A stretch of 64,000 bases of DNA from F23-B02 sp963650165 (GCA_963650165.1 CAVJKX010000004.1:66704-130703), one strand, 5' to 3'. Positions 8,408 through 16,974 are shown, counted from the first letter of the stretch. Notes: generated from the sequence alone by a model not told the origin. Program-made: numbers and translations.

Positions 8408-8725
8408 ATGAAAAAAACCGTCACGGCTGCGCTGCTGACCATGCTTATGATATTCAGTCTGTGCGCCTGCTCGGCGAATAAGACCGTTGTGCACATAACG
8501 CTTGAAGACATGGACAGCCTGACCCTGACCGAGATCCCGGCCAACAGCGTGAACTTTTCCATATCCGATAATACGATAAACATCACAATAGAAAAGGACG
8601 GAGACTACAGCTTCACCGTGGAGGATGAAGACGGTCAGGAGCATTCATTAACGCTGCGGTATCAGGACGGCGAGGCGTGCCTGCTTTACGATAACGACAT
8701 TAAGGCCAGCCTCACTGTCGACTGA
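8408..8725 (+). CDS. Small putative lipoprotein
   Basis: 105-aa protein of unknown function. It has a short charged N-terminus, a hydrophobic stretch and a lipobox-like LCAC ending at Cys21, so the mature part should be lipid-anchored outside the membrane. The mature ~85 residues are rich in Asp, Glu, Thr and Ser and look like a small beta-structured domain (alternating pattern in ISDNTINITIEKDGDYSFTV). I recognise no family. It is monocistronic, with its own promoter upstream and a hairpin terminator immediately downstream, facing the convergent signalling operon. Confidence 0.75.
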   Translation: MKKTVTAALLTMLMIFSLCACSANKTVVHITLEDMDSLTLTEIPANSVNFSISDNTINITIEKDGDYSFTVEDEDGQEHSLTLRYQDGEACLLYDNDIKASLTVD

Positions 8726-8747
8726 GCCGCGCACGGTATATAAAGAT

Positions 8748-8786
8748 AAAAAACGGTGAAGATCGAAGCAGATCCTCACCGTTTTT
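8748..8786. terminator. Bidirectional rho-independent terminator
   Basis: Inverted repeat AAAACGGTGA...TCACCGTTTT, with an inner GATC pairing and a short loop. There is a T run on the plus side (8782-8786) and an A run on the other side (8748-8753). It can terminate both the lipoprotein gene and the convergent minus-strand operon ending at 8790. Confidence 0.85.
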
Positions 8787-8789
8787 CGT

Positions 8790-9965
8790 TTAAAATGTAA
8801 GCTCGTCAACCGTTGGGATGAGCTTGATGAGCCCGTTCCTGTAAAAGTCGATAAGCTTCTCGCGGTCCGGCTCGTTGCGGCGTATGGTGCGGCGCAGCAG
8901 GCGCATGTAGCCGACGAGCTTTGCCTTGGTCTCGACCTCGCTTATCCTCTCTGCGTCCTCGGTGCCGAGATACATTGCCAGCGCTCTGTGCCAGAACTCA
9001 AGAGATACCTCACGCGAAAAGCCGAGGAAGTCCTCGATCGCGGAGTGGTCGAGCTCAGAGAAGCCGACGTAGGCGTTGAACATGGAGCCGAGCTCAAAAA
9101 TGGGATGCCCCATGCAGAGCGTGTCCATGTCGATGAGCAGCGCTTCTCCGTCGCGGACCATGATATTGTTGCTGTGGTAGTCGCCGTGCATCATCGTGTG
9201 ACGCTCGGGAACGGCCTGCACCATGTCGTACAGCTTGCTGCCGAGCTCCGCGGGCAGATGCTCGCGGTCGAATGCCGCCCAGCCGAGTGCGACCTGCTTC
9301 ATATCCGGCATTTCGCCGGGCTTAAGCTCGGTCGAATGTATCTGCTTGAGCATGTCCACATAGTATTTGAGCGGCTTTTCAAGATGCTTGGGGTCATTTT
9401 TTATGAGCTCGGACAGGGAGGAGGCCTCCAGCAGCTCCATGACGGTGCCGTAGCTTTCGCCGATGCGCACGACGTCATAGGGGATCGCCGTGTTGATGCC
9501 GAGCACAAGCGCCTTTCTTGCAAGCTCGCGCTCACGCTGTATCTCCGGCAGAGCGTCGGGATTGAAGTAGAGCTTTACGATCGTTTCAGCGTCATAGCGG
9601 TAAACAGCGCCGTTGGAGCCCTTGCCGATGAGCGCACAGCCGTCAACCGACAGGCGGCGGTAGGCCTTCTTGACCGTCATCATCTCGGTAAAGCCGGTCA
9701 TGTCCAGAATTTCGTACACCTCGGGAGATACGTTTATCACGGCAAGCCCCGGCTCCTCCTTGCGCAGGCGCAGCAGTATGCGCAGCCCGGCGCTCGATAT
9801 GTACTCAAGCCCCTCCGCGTCTATGACGACGGAGGCCTCAGGCGCTGCCGCGCGTGCGGCGTTTACCTGCTCTTGCGCCTCGGCCGCGTTCGATGCGTCT
9901 ATGCGGCCGTTGAGACAAACGGTCAGCACGCCGTTATTTATATGATATGTAAGCAGCTGATTCAT
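8790..9965 (-). CDS. STAS domain fused to an APH/choline-kinase-like phosphotransferase
   Basis: Two-domain protein (391 aa). Residues ~1-100 form a STAS (anti-sigma antagonist) domain: LNGRIDASNAAEAQEQV, then VVIDAEGLEYISSAGLRILL, where the SSAG serine is the usual phosphorylation site, and EILDMTGFTEMMTV. Residues ~110-391 resemble the aminoglycoside/small-molecule kinase fold: nucleotide loop GKGSNGAVY, a lysine in VKLYF, catalytic loop HGDYHSNNIM and metal-binding LIDMDT. The substrate is unknown; a role in drug resistance is not implied. The partner-switch context suggests that the STAS part is regulated by the neighbouring phosphatase/kinase and controls the catalytic half. That is inference. 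It is the last gene of the operon, 2 bases after the HD gene. Confidence 0.85.
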   Translation of the reverse strand: MNQLLTYHINNGVLTVCLNGRIDASNAAEAQEQVNAARAAAPEASVVIDAEGLEYISSAGLRILLRLRKEEPGLAVINVSPEVYEILDMTGFTEMMTVKKAYRRLSVDGCALIGKGSNGAVYRYDAETIVKLYFNPDALPEIQRERELARKALVLGINTAIPYDVVRIGESYGTVMELLEASSLSELIKNDPKHLEKPLKYYVDMLKQIHSTELKPGEMPDMKQVALGWAAFDREHLPAELGSKLYDMVQAVPERHTMMHGDYHSNNIMVRDGEALLIDMDTLCMGHPIFELGSMFNAYVGFSELDHSAIEDFLGFSREVSLEFWHRALAMYLGTEDAERISEVETKAKLVGYMRLLRRTIRRNEPDREKLIDFYRNGLIKLIPTVDELTF

Positions 9966-9967
9966 CT

Positions 9968-10534
9968 TTATACCTCCGCAAAGATCATTTCTATAAGTAC
10001 ATTAAGTTCCTGCCATGCATGCGTGCCGTCAAGCTCCCGTATGCTCTCGGCAATGCTGCGGTAGTACCACGCCTGCTCGGCGGGGTCCTTCTGATTGAAG
10101 GCCAGCCATACGCCGTCGCCCTTCTCCTTCCAGACACGGTATATCGAGCGCATGTTCGCAAGCTTGTCGCCGAGGTAGAGTATCTTTACATCAAGATCCT
10201 TTGTTTCGGCGAGTATGCGCAGAGACTCCGACTTCCGCGCCTTCCATGTGCTCTCGGCCGGGAGCGGACGCATTTTGTCCTCCGTCTCCGAGGCCACGAG
10301 CTCGGCGACTCTTTTTCCGAAGCGCTCCTCGACCTCGCGCATGCTGACGCCGGCATCCTCCACAACGTCGTGAAGCACCGCCGCCGCGATAACGTTCTGA
10401 TCGTCGGTCATCGTGCCGACGATCACCGCCGCCTCCATGGGGTGCAGGATGTACGGCGCCGAAGACTGCTTGCGGCGCATTCCGTCGTGAGCCTCCGCCG
10501 CAAAGATAATGGCTCTTGTCGCAAGCTCCGTCAT
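9968..10534 (-). CDS. Small alarmone-hydrolase-like HD protein
   Basis: 188-aa HD-family protein consisting only of the hydrolase domain, without synthetase, TGS or ACT regions. It shows the motif order of RelA/SpoT hydrolases and Mesh1-type small alarmone hydrolases: H-D near AEAHDGMRRK, PYILHP, AAAVLHDVVED, ETEDK, and ILYLGDKLANMRS. By family, this suggests (p)ppGpp or a related nucleotide as substrate and manganese as cofactor; this is not proven. The ATG at 10534 overlaps the STAS gene stop as ATGA, deciding the start and indicating translational coupling in the signalling operon. Confidence 0.85.
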   Translation of the reverse strand: MTELATRAIIFAAEAHDGMRRKQSSAPYILHPMEAAVIVGTMTDDQNVIAAAVLHDVVEDAGVSMREVEERFGKRVAELVASETEDKMRPLPAESTWKARKSESLRILAETKDLDVKILYLGDKLANMRSIYRVWKEKGDGVWLAFNQKDPAEQAWYYRSIAESIRELDGTHAWQELNVLIEMIFAEV

Positions 10535-10830
10535 TCGATCACCAGTATATCGGCAAAGCCTGTCATATCCAGCACGTCCATCACCTCGGCGCACACGCCG
10601 GTGAGCTTCATCGTGCCGCCGGAGTGGTTCATCTTCTTCTGCGCAACGAGCAGCACGCGCAGTCCGGCCGAGGAGACGTAGCTCAGCTCCTTCAGGTCAA
10701 GGATAAGGGCGGTCACCTCAGACGGCAGCGAGTTTATCGCATTTTCAAGCTCCGGCGAGGTTATGGTGTCGAGCCTCCCTCCGATATGAAGGGTCATGGT
10801 TTCGTTTTTCCGTTCGGGATCGATAGTCAT
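10531..10830 (-). CDS. Stand-alone STAS anti-anti-sigma factor
   Basis: 99-aa single-domain SpoIIAA/RsbV-type protein. It has the hallmark ALILDLKELSYVSSAGLRVL with the phosphorylatable serine of SSAG, and VMDVLDMTGFADIL at the C-terminus. By family, the unphosphorylated form captures an RsbW/SpoIIAB-like kinase, and a PP2C phosphatase reactivates it. Here the kinase-like ATPase and the phosphatase are in one upstream protein. It overlaps that gene by ATGA (10827-10830) and overlaps the HD gene the same way, so all three are coupled. Confidence 0.93.
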   Translation of the reverse strand: MTIDPERKNETMTLHIGGRLDTITSPELENAINSLPSEVTALILDLKELSYVSSAGLRVLLVAQKKMNHSGGTMKLTGVCAEVMDVLDMTGFADILVIE

Positions 10831-13004
10831 TTATTCGGACTCCTTTCCAGCTTCTTGGTCATCGTGAGTATGTTTTCGCCGTTTTCGCGGGCGTAAGTTA
10901 CGGTGTTCATCGTCTGCTTTACGATGTAGATGCCGAGGCCGCCGACCTCGCGCTGCTCGGCGTCGAGCGTAATGTCGGGATCGTCCTTTGCCAGCGGGTC
11001 AAAGGCAATGCCGCTGTCGGAAATGACGAAGGTTGCGCTGTCGGAGGCGTCGTCTATGCTTATCGAAAGCCTGGCCGTGCCGTTTCCGTCGGGGTAGGCG
11101 TAGTGGGCGATGTTCACGAAAACCTCCTCGATGGCGACGCTCACGGCGATCTGGAGCTTCATCGAGCAGCCAGCCTTTTCAAGCTCGCCCTCGACAAAGC
11201 CGAGAACCTCGTGAACGTTCTCCTCCTTAGCGTCGAAAACGCGCTCGAGCCCGGCGGAGGGGCCGTGAAAGTCCATGAGCAGCATCGTTATATCGTCAAA
11301 CTGCGGCGCGCCGCCGGCAAAGCTCTGCAATGAGAGCCGCAGCTCCCGGAGCATGTCCTCGGTGCCGCAGTGCGTGTGGGAGTTCAAGAAGTCCCTGAGC
11401 CGCTCCTCGCCGTACAGCCGCTTGTCCGTGTCCGTCGTTTCCGTAACGCCGTCGGTGTACAGGAACAGGCGGTCATCCGGCTTTACGGTAAGGCTGCTCT
11501 GCCGGTATTTTATGTTGTCCATTCCGGCCAGAACAAGGCCGCTTCGCTCGCGCAGGTATTCAAATTCGCCGTCGGCTCTTTTGAGCAGCGGGGGATTGTG
11601 GCCTGCGTTCACATATGTGAGCTCGCCGGTCTTTATATCGAGAACGCCCATCCACGCCGTAACGAACAGACCCGCGTCGTTTCCGTCGCACAGGAGCCTG
11701 TTGACCGTCGTAAACACCTCCGATGGCTCCTGCCCCATCTGGGTATAGTTTTTAATGAGCGTTTTCGTTATGACCATGAACAGCGCCGCCGGAACGCCCT
11801 TGCCGGATACGTCCGCAACGACGAGGGCGAGCCTGTCCTCGCCGATCATGAAGAAGTCGTAGAAATCGCCGCCGACCTCCTTGGCCGGATGCATGAGGGC
11901 GTACAGGTCAAACTCGCAGTGCTCGGGGAAGGGCGGGAAGATGCAGGGCAGCATGTGCGCCTGAATGTCCGACGCAAGCTTGAGCTCTGCGTTTATGCGC
12001 TCCTTTTCGGCCATGACGCTCTGAAGATTGTCAACATACTTTCCGAGGTCGCGGATCATTGACATGTACGAGCGCGCAAGCTCGCCGACCTCGGTGGAGT
12101 CCTGCGCATATTCCTCGCATTCGCTCAGCAGCCTGCTGCGCTGAATATCCGTCGAGTGGCCGGAGTAGTAGCTTCCGGCGATCTTTGCAAGCTTCTCGAT
12201 CGGGCGGGATATCTTCCTTTCGGTAAAGCGCATGAAGCCGATCGAAAGAGCAAAATAGGTGTTCATGGCAAGCGTCTCAAAAAGATATATTTTGCCGAGA
12301 ACGCTGATGCTTCCCGATCCGAATCTGTCGGTCAGGTAGACGGCCGTGCCCACGAGCACGCAGATGCACAGACCGGTGACGAGCGTGTTTAGTATCATCC
12401 GCTCGTTCATTGAAAAGCGCACGGGCTTTGTCTCGCCGTCCTCCTTCAGGTTTTCAATGTGCCGCTGAAGAAGGCTGCCGAGTATCATCAGCGGAGCGCC
12501 GAACAGAAGCCCCGCGTCAAAGCTGTTTATGAAAAGATACAGGTTATCAAACGAGATGATATCCGAAACGTTGTACGCATGATTGAGTATGCTCGTAAAC
12601 AGCACCGTCAGGAGCGCGTTGAGTGCCAGCAGCAGGCAGAACTTGAGTATTCTCGACACGCTGTCGAGCCTGAACTCCCGTCCGCCGCGCTCGCGGTTTA
12701 TCTTTTTCCAGAAGAAATACGCGCACATGGCGTAAAGTATCTGCAAAACGCTGTTTATCGCGGCATACAGCAGCTCATAGCCCGCGCTCAGGTCGCAGAC
12801 GAGATTGCCCGCCGCGCAGCCGAGCGCCGCCGGCCAGCCGAAGATCATTCCGAGCACCGGCGTGAGCGCTGCCGTGGGGCGCATCTGAGTAAGCTCCGAT
12901 GCCGCCGCCCAGAGCTTGAACGGCGCCGTGAGCAGTATGAACAGCAGCATGTTCATTGCAAACACGAACAGTACCGCACGCTTTTTCGTAAGTTTCATTT
13001 TCAT
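10827..13004 (-). CDS. Membrane PP2C (SpoIIE-type) phosphatase fused to an RsbW-like HATPase
   Basis: 725-aa sensor/regulator. Residues ~1-190 hold several membrane helices, with a segment (RPTAALTPVLGMIFGWPAAL) resembling vitamin-transporter S-components. A second membrane pair at ~205-270 leads into a HAMP-like linker (ISRPIEKLAKIAG) and a helical region. A PP2C domain follows: KEVGGDFYDFF, VVADVSGKGVPAALF, LYTDGVTE, FDDITMLLM. The C-terminus is a GHKL ATPase: EEVFVNIAHYAYP (N box), SDSGIAFDP (G1), VGGLGIYIVKQ (G2). It thus carries both opposing activities of a partner switch. I choose the ATG at 13004, since the one at 13013 is only a base from the GGAG. The ligand sensed and the output are unknown. 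Confidence 0.9.
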   Translation of the reverse strand: MKMKLTKKRAVLFVFAMNMLLFILLTAPFKLWAAASELTQMRPTAALTPVLGMIFGWPAALGCAAGNLVCDLSAGYELLYAAINSVLQILYAMCAYFFWKKINRERGGREFRLDSVSRILKFCLLLALNALLTVLFTSILNHAYNVSDIISFDNLYLFINSFDAGLLFGAPLMILGSLLQRHIENLKEDGETKPVRFSMNERMILNTLVTGLCICVLVGTAVYLTDRFGSGSISVLGKIYLFETLAMNTYFALSIGFMRFTERKISRPIEKLAKIAGSYYSGHSTDIQRSRLLSECEEYAQDSTEVGELARSYMSMIRDLGKYVDNLQSVMAEKERINAELKLASDIQAHMLPCIFPPFPEHCEFDLYALMHPAKEVGGDFYDFFMIGEDRLALVVADVSGKGVPAALFMVITKTLIKNYTQMGQEPSEVFTTVNRLLCDGNDAGLFVTAWMGVLDIKTGELTYVNAGHNPPLLKRADGEFEYLRERSGLVLAGMDNIKYRQSSLTVKPDDRLFLYTDGVTETTDTDKRLYGEERLRDFLNSHTHCGTEDMLRELRLSLQSFAGGAPQFDDITMLLMDFHGPSAGLERVFDAKEENVHEVLGFVEGELEKAGCSMKLQIAVSVAIEEVFVNIAHYAYPDGNGTARLSISIDDASDSATFVISDSGIAFDPLAKDDPDITLDAEQREVGGLGIYIVKQTMNTVTYARENGENILTMTKKLERSPNK

Positions 13005-13050
13005 CGGGGGCATTCTCCTTTGTCTGCCTGCCGGGCAGATGGATTGAGGA

Positions 13051-14259
13051 TTATTTTTTCTGCTTTGCGAGGGGAACCGCGGGGAACATGCTCAGGCTTT
13101 TCGTCATTGCGACGGTGAAGAGGATAACGCCGGAGACGGAAAAGAGCTGCAGTCCCCAGAGAGTTTTGACGACGCCGACAAGATCGATCATAATACCGCC
13201 GGCAAAGCTCGCTATCAGATAGCCGAGCGTCAGGGCGCTGCCCACGATCGACTGACCCTTGAGAAATTCGCTCTCCGGCAGAGTATGCGCAACAAAGCGG
13301 ACGCCTGCCGGAACGTAGACAGCATAGCCGGCAAACTGCAGCAGCTCGGCCGCGTACAGCAGGTAAACGTTCGGCGCGAGCATGATGGCAAAGTTCTTTG
13401 CCGCCCACATCCAGCCGACGAAGATGAGGAGCCTGCGGTTTCCGATGTTGTCGGCAACGCGGCGGTACAGAAGCATTGCCGGAAGCTCAGTCATTGCGGA
13501 GATGAAGGTCGCAACGCCGAGATTGGAGCTGTCGCCGCCTATGCGCATGATGACCTGAATAAGATAGGTATCCATAAAGCCGTTGACCGTCGCAAGGCAC
13601 AGCACACCGGCAAAGAAAATGTAAAACTGCGGATACTCCTTCATGAGTATCTTCTTTTCACCCGGCGTTACGCTGCCCGGCTGACGCTCGGCAACGTTCG
13701 GCGCGTTGAAGGCCGAAACGGCAAAGCACAGCAGGACGCAGGGGATGATGTACAGCCCCGGCAGTATGTCCGGTGTGAATTTCTGTATCAGCAGGCCGGT
13801 GACAAGGCTCGTGAGCGAAAAGGCCATCGAGCCGCAGCCGCGCGCCGCGCCGAAGTTGATCCTCGTGCCCTGCTCGTGATAGCCGCGGTAAAGGGAGTTT
13901 ACCGACGACTGCATCGAGGAATTGAGCGAGTATACAAGAATGTATACAATGCAGAAGCCGATGCCGCCGAGCGGGAGCAGCAGGAGCGCCGCCGACAGCA
14001 GCACAATGAGTACATGCACGGCGCACATCACCCGTCCCAGCCGTATGCCGGTGCGCTGGACGAATGAAGCCGTAAGAAGCTGAAAGCCCGCCGAGCCGAG
14101 GTTGCTCAGACCGAGTATGACGCCTATCCTTCCGCTGCTGAAGCCCCTGTCGAGCAGATATGTCGACGCAAAGCAGGCTACCAGAGCCAGCGAGCAGAAA
14201 TACAGCACCTGAATGACCGCATAGAACACGGTCGCGTTTTTCCTGTTTACAGATATCAT
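13051..14259 (-). CDS. MFS transporter
   Basis: 402-aa major-facilitator protein with about 12 hydrophobic segments; N-terminal part VLYFCSLALVACFASTYLLD and GFSSGRIGVILGLSNLGSAG look like the LacY/nucleoside-symporter-like branch. The substrate cannot be read from the sequence. It lies 15 bases downstream of the lipoprotein hydrolase gene and 46 bases upstream of the phosphatase gene on the same strand, so it is probably part of the same transcript. It could be an uptake or an efflux carrier. Confidence 0.85.
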   Translation of the reverse strand: MISVNRKNATVFYAVIQVLYFCSLALVACFASTYLLDRGFSSGRIGVILGLSNLGSAGFQLLTASFVQRTGIRLGRVMCAVHVLIVLLSAALLLLPLGGIGFCIVYILVYSLNSSMQSSVNSLYRGYHEQGTRINFGAARGCGSMAFSLTSLVTGLLIQKFTPDILPGLYIIPCVLLCFAVSAFNAPNVAERQPGSVTPGEKKILMKEYPQFYIFFAGVLCLATVNGFMDTYLIQVIMRIGGDSSNLGVATFISAMTELPAMLLYRRVADNIGNRRLLIFVGWMWAAKNFAIMLAPNVYLLYAAELLQFAGYAVYVPAGVRFVAHTLPESEFLKGQSIVGSALTLGYLIASFAGGIMIDLVGVVKTLWGLQLFSVSGVILFTVAMTKSLSMFPAVPLAKQKK

Positions 14260-14274
14260 GCCGCCGATGTCCTT

Positions 14275-15177
14275 TTATGCACGCAGGAAGTCGAGGCAGC
14301 GCTGCCTGTAATCGGGGGCCTCGTCGTATACGCCGTGGCCGTAGCTTTTATCGTAAAGATACAGCTCGCAGCCGAGAGCCGCGGCGATCTGCTCGGAGCC
14401 CTGCGCACCGACGACTTTGTCACCCTCCGAGCCTATAACGAGCACGGGGCACTTTATGCCGGAAAGCTCGTCGTAGCAGTTAAAGGTCTTGCAGGCTTCG
14501 GCAAGAATTACAAAGCGGGCGTATTCCTCGTCGCTTATGCCGGCGTTCATGGATATGAGCGTATCGCGGTAGCTTGCGAGCGTTGCCTCGGAGTAAACGT
14601 TATCGACAAAGCTCTCTAAAAGCTCCGTCTCCTGCTTTGCCTCGGCAAGGCTTATCCATTCGTCAACGAGCTTGTCAAAGCCGTCGTTCGGCTTTGCGAG
14701 AGTCGAGCCGAGGATCAGCTTATGCACGAGCTCGGGATGGTCGATGGCAAGATACTGCGCCATCATGCCGCCCTGCGATGCGCCGAACACATCGGCGTTT
14801 TCGATGCCGAGGGCCTTCATAGCCTCTGCTGTGTCGGCCGCCATATCGCGGACGGTGTAGCCCTTATGTATATCCTTTGCTCTGTCGAAAAGATACACCG
14901 TGTACTCCCCGGCAAAGTCCTTGTATGCCTCGGCGATGGCGTCGGCCGAGCCCATTACGCTGTGGATAGACAGGCCGGGCAGTATAACAAAGGTCTTTTC
15001 GCCGCTGCCGAATACTATATAATCCATTTCCATACCTCCGGAAGAAACCGTTTTTACGCTTGCCGCAGCCGGAGCGGCGGTAGGCTCCGCCGTGGGCTCG
15101 GCTTCATTGCCGCTTTGGCAGCCTGTAATGCCGAGCAGCAGCAATAAGGCCATAAGCGCCGAAATAAGCTTTTTCAT
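14275..15177 (-). CDS. Secreted alpha/beta-hydrolase lipoprotein
   Basis: 300-aa protein. The lipoprotein signal (MKKLISALMALLLLLGITG then Cys20) is followed by a Glu/Pro/Thr/Ala linker and an alpha/beta-hydrolase fold. Visible: FVILPGLSIHS near the oxyanion hole, nucleophile elbow GASQGG (Ser of ASQGG), a late acidic residue in VIGSEGDKVV and a C-terminal histidine in YGHGVYDE, giving a plausible Ser-Asp-His triad. It should act on the outer face of the membrane; the substrate is unknown. Neighbours are a C69 peptidase upstream and an MFS carrier downstream, spaced 23 and 15 bases. Confidence 0.85.
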   Translation of the reverse strand: MKKLISALMALLLLLGITGCQSGNEAEPTAEPTAAPAAASVKTVSSGGMEMDYIVFGSGEKTFVILPGLSIHSVMGSADAIAEAYKDFAGEYTVYLFDRAKDIHKGYTVRDMAADTAEAMKALGIENADVFGASQGGMMAQYLAIDHPELVHKLILGSTLAKPNDGFDKLVDEWISLAEAKQETELLESFVDNVYSEATLASYRDTLISMNAGISDEEYARFVILAEACKTFNCYDELSGIKCPVLVIGSEGDKVVGAQGSEQIAAALGCELYLYDKSYGHGVYDEAPDYRQRCLDFLRA

Positions 15178-15200
15178 TGTTTGCTCCTTTGAGGGCCTGC

Positions 15201-16934
15201 TTACTCGGCAGACCCGCGCTTTTTAACTATTACAATAACGACAGCCGCTATGACGACCACAGCTGCAGCCGCAATGGCGATCGTCTGCGAGGAAACCGAG
15301 GTGGAATCGGAGCTCCGGCTGTCCTGAACGTCGGGCAGCTCGCCGTATGCGGAAGCGTCAAGCGTCACGGTCAGGGGATCGACCTGCTTGAGCTCGTCGA
15401 TGACCTCGTGCGTCTCGGGATTTCTGCCGTTTTTCATGGTGTTGCTGTTTTTGCTCATGTACCAGCGGACGTCGTTGAGAAGCTGACCTGCATCGTCGAA
15501 GGCCTTCTCCTGAACCGAGTTGCAGTAATCGGTGATGTACTGCTTTGCCGCCGCACCGTCATCGAGCGAGGCCGCCGTCTTCAGAACGGTCTGCATGCTC
15601 TCGGTCATGAGCGTCTCCGCCTGATGCCAGTATGCGCGCACGGGTTCGCCGTAGATCTTGTATGCGTTTTTCTCGACGCCGAGCGTGTTGAGCTCCTTGA
15701 AGCGGTAGTAGGGATAAAGCTGCGTGTCGAATATGCCGGCCTCGTCGGCGGTCTGACTGCGGGCGTAGGGAGCGCTTATGCTCGTCGCGGCGTTCGATAC
15801 GGGAACGAATACGCCGTACAGCGCGGGACCCGTGCTCTCCCATGTCACGCAGGACATGTCCGCGGGCAGATCGGGGTATATCTGCGCAACGTGCACGCTC
15901 AGCGCGGTGTCGGTCCCGATAACGCGCATGTCCGTGCGGCCGGTCTCGTCGGGGCTGTATTCCGTGCCCTCATAGCGGTTGCGCATGATCTCCATAACGT
16001 CGAGCAGCGAGACCTTCCCGTCGGGTGCAAAGCACAGGGGATAGAGCGCCGTCTTGTCGTAATCGCCGTAGGCGGAGGGAGCCATGAGCTGATGAGCTAT
16101 CCATGTTCTCATGTGGGAGTAGTTGGTCACGACCTCGCTGCCGGAGTAGGTAGCCAGCAGATTGAGCTCATTGTTTTCGCCGTACACGGCAAAGCCATTG
16201 TCCTTTGCAAGGCTCTCGAGCTCCTTTGAGAGTATGCAGTCGTCGTAATCGGACACGTATTCAAGCGAAAATTCGTTTCCGAAGGCGCAGACTTTGTCGT
16301 CGGGCAGCTTTACTGCGGCGTACTGGCGGCCGGTGTACATCTCGACATACCAGGCCTCCTTCTGATCTGCGATGAGTGCGATGTTTACCTCGCTGCTGCC
16401 GTAGGTGTCGATAAGCGACAGCAGGACCTCAACGGCCTCTCTGGCGTTTGCGCTCTGGCAGGTCACGAGATCGACGGCCGTGAACTCGGACAGGCCGTGC
16501 TCTATGAGCGGATCGGCCTCGAGTGCGGCGGCGTTTGAAAACGATGTAATGGACATTATCATCGCAACGCCGTATTCGTTCGTGCAGACGGTCGCGTCGC
16601 TGCCGAGGCCGTTGGCGGCCGTGGCGCTCGCCATCCATGGCGTGGAGGTGTAGCGGTATGTGGTATCGGGGAGAGCCGCAAACACCGTTTTGTCGTTATC
16701 TACCGGCATCGTTCTTCCGGGTTTGTTCTCGACGCGCTCGGTGATGGTAACGTAGTTTGCCCAAACGTCCTGATAGTCATTGGATTTGGCCATTATAACC
16801 GTGCCGTCGGCACTGGCCTTTGAGCCTACATACACCGCGGTGCAGGCATAGGCTTGAGCTGCGCCCGCGCATATGAACGTAAGCGCCAAAGCGATAGAGC
16901 ATATCCTGCGCAGAAGTCTGTGTCTTGTTTTCAT
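15201..16934 (-). CDS. Exported C69-family dipeptidase (PepD-like) with C-terminal anchor
   Basis: 577-aa N-terminal-nucleophile hydrolase. A signal peptide of ~30 residues ends AAQAYA, placing Cys31 (CTAVYVGSKASADGT) as the mature N-terminal nucleophile, as in peptidase family C69/U34. Further family segments: GTVIMAKSNDYQ, NGLGSDATVCTNEYGVAM, and ESTGPALYGVFVPVSNAAT. A single hydrophobic helix followed by KKRGSAE ends the protein, so it probably remains membrane-tethered outside the cell. Likely role: cleavage of dipeptides near the cell surface. It is 23 bases upstream of the lipoprotein hydrolase gene. Confidence 0.9.
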   Translation of the reverse strand: MKTRHRLLRRICSIALALTFICAGAAQAYACTAVYVGSKASADGTVIMAKSNDYQDVWANYVTITERVENKPGRTMPVDNDKTVFAALPDTTYRYTSTPWMASATAANGLGSDATVCTNEYGVAMIMSITSFSNAAALEADPLIEHGLSEFTAVDLVTCQSANAREAVEVLLSLIDTYGSSEVNIALIADQKEAWYVEMYTGRQYAAVKLPDDKVCAFGNEFSLEYVSDYDDCILSKELESLAKDNGFAVYGENNELNLLATYSGSEVVTNYSHMRTWIAHQLMAPSAYGDYDKTALYPLCFAPDGKVSLLDVMEIMRNRYEGTEYSPDETGRTDMRVIGTDTALSVHVAQIYPDLPADMSCVTWESTGPALYGVFVPVSNAATSISAPYARSQTADEAGIFDTQLYPYYRFKELNTLGVEKNAYKIYGEPVRAYWHQAETLMTESMQTVLKTAASLDDGAAAKQYITDYCNSVQEKAFDDAGQLLNDVRWYMSKNSNTMKNGRNPETHEVIDELKQVDPLTVTLDASAYGELPDVQDSRSSDSTSVSSQTIAIAAAAVVVIAAVVIVIVKKRGSAE

Positions 16935-16974
16935 TTCTCCGTTTCTCCTTAATGTGTTGTATTTATATCGGCTG

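Noticed and set aside
13005..13013. Upstream ATG at 13013 as start of the PP2C-HATPase gene
   Set aside because: The GGAG site lies one base from that ATG; the ATG at 13004 has normal spacing.
16842..16934. C69 peptidase Cys31 read as a lipobox cysteine
   Set aside because: The residues before it (QAYA) fit signal peptidase I cleavage better than a lipobox, and the cysteine is the expected catalytic nucleophile of the family.
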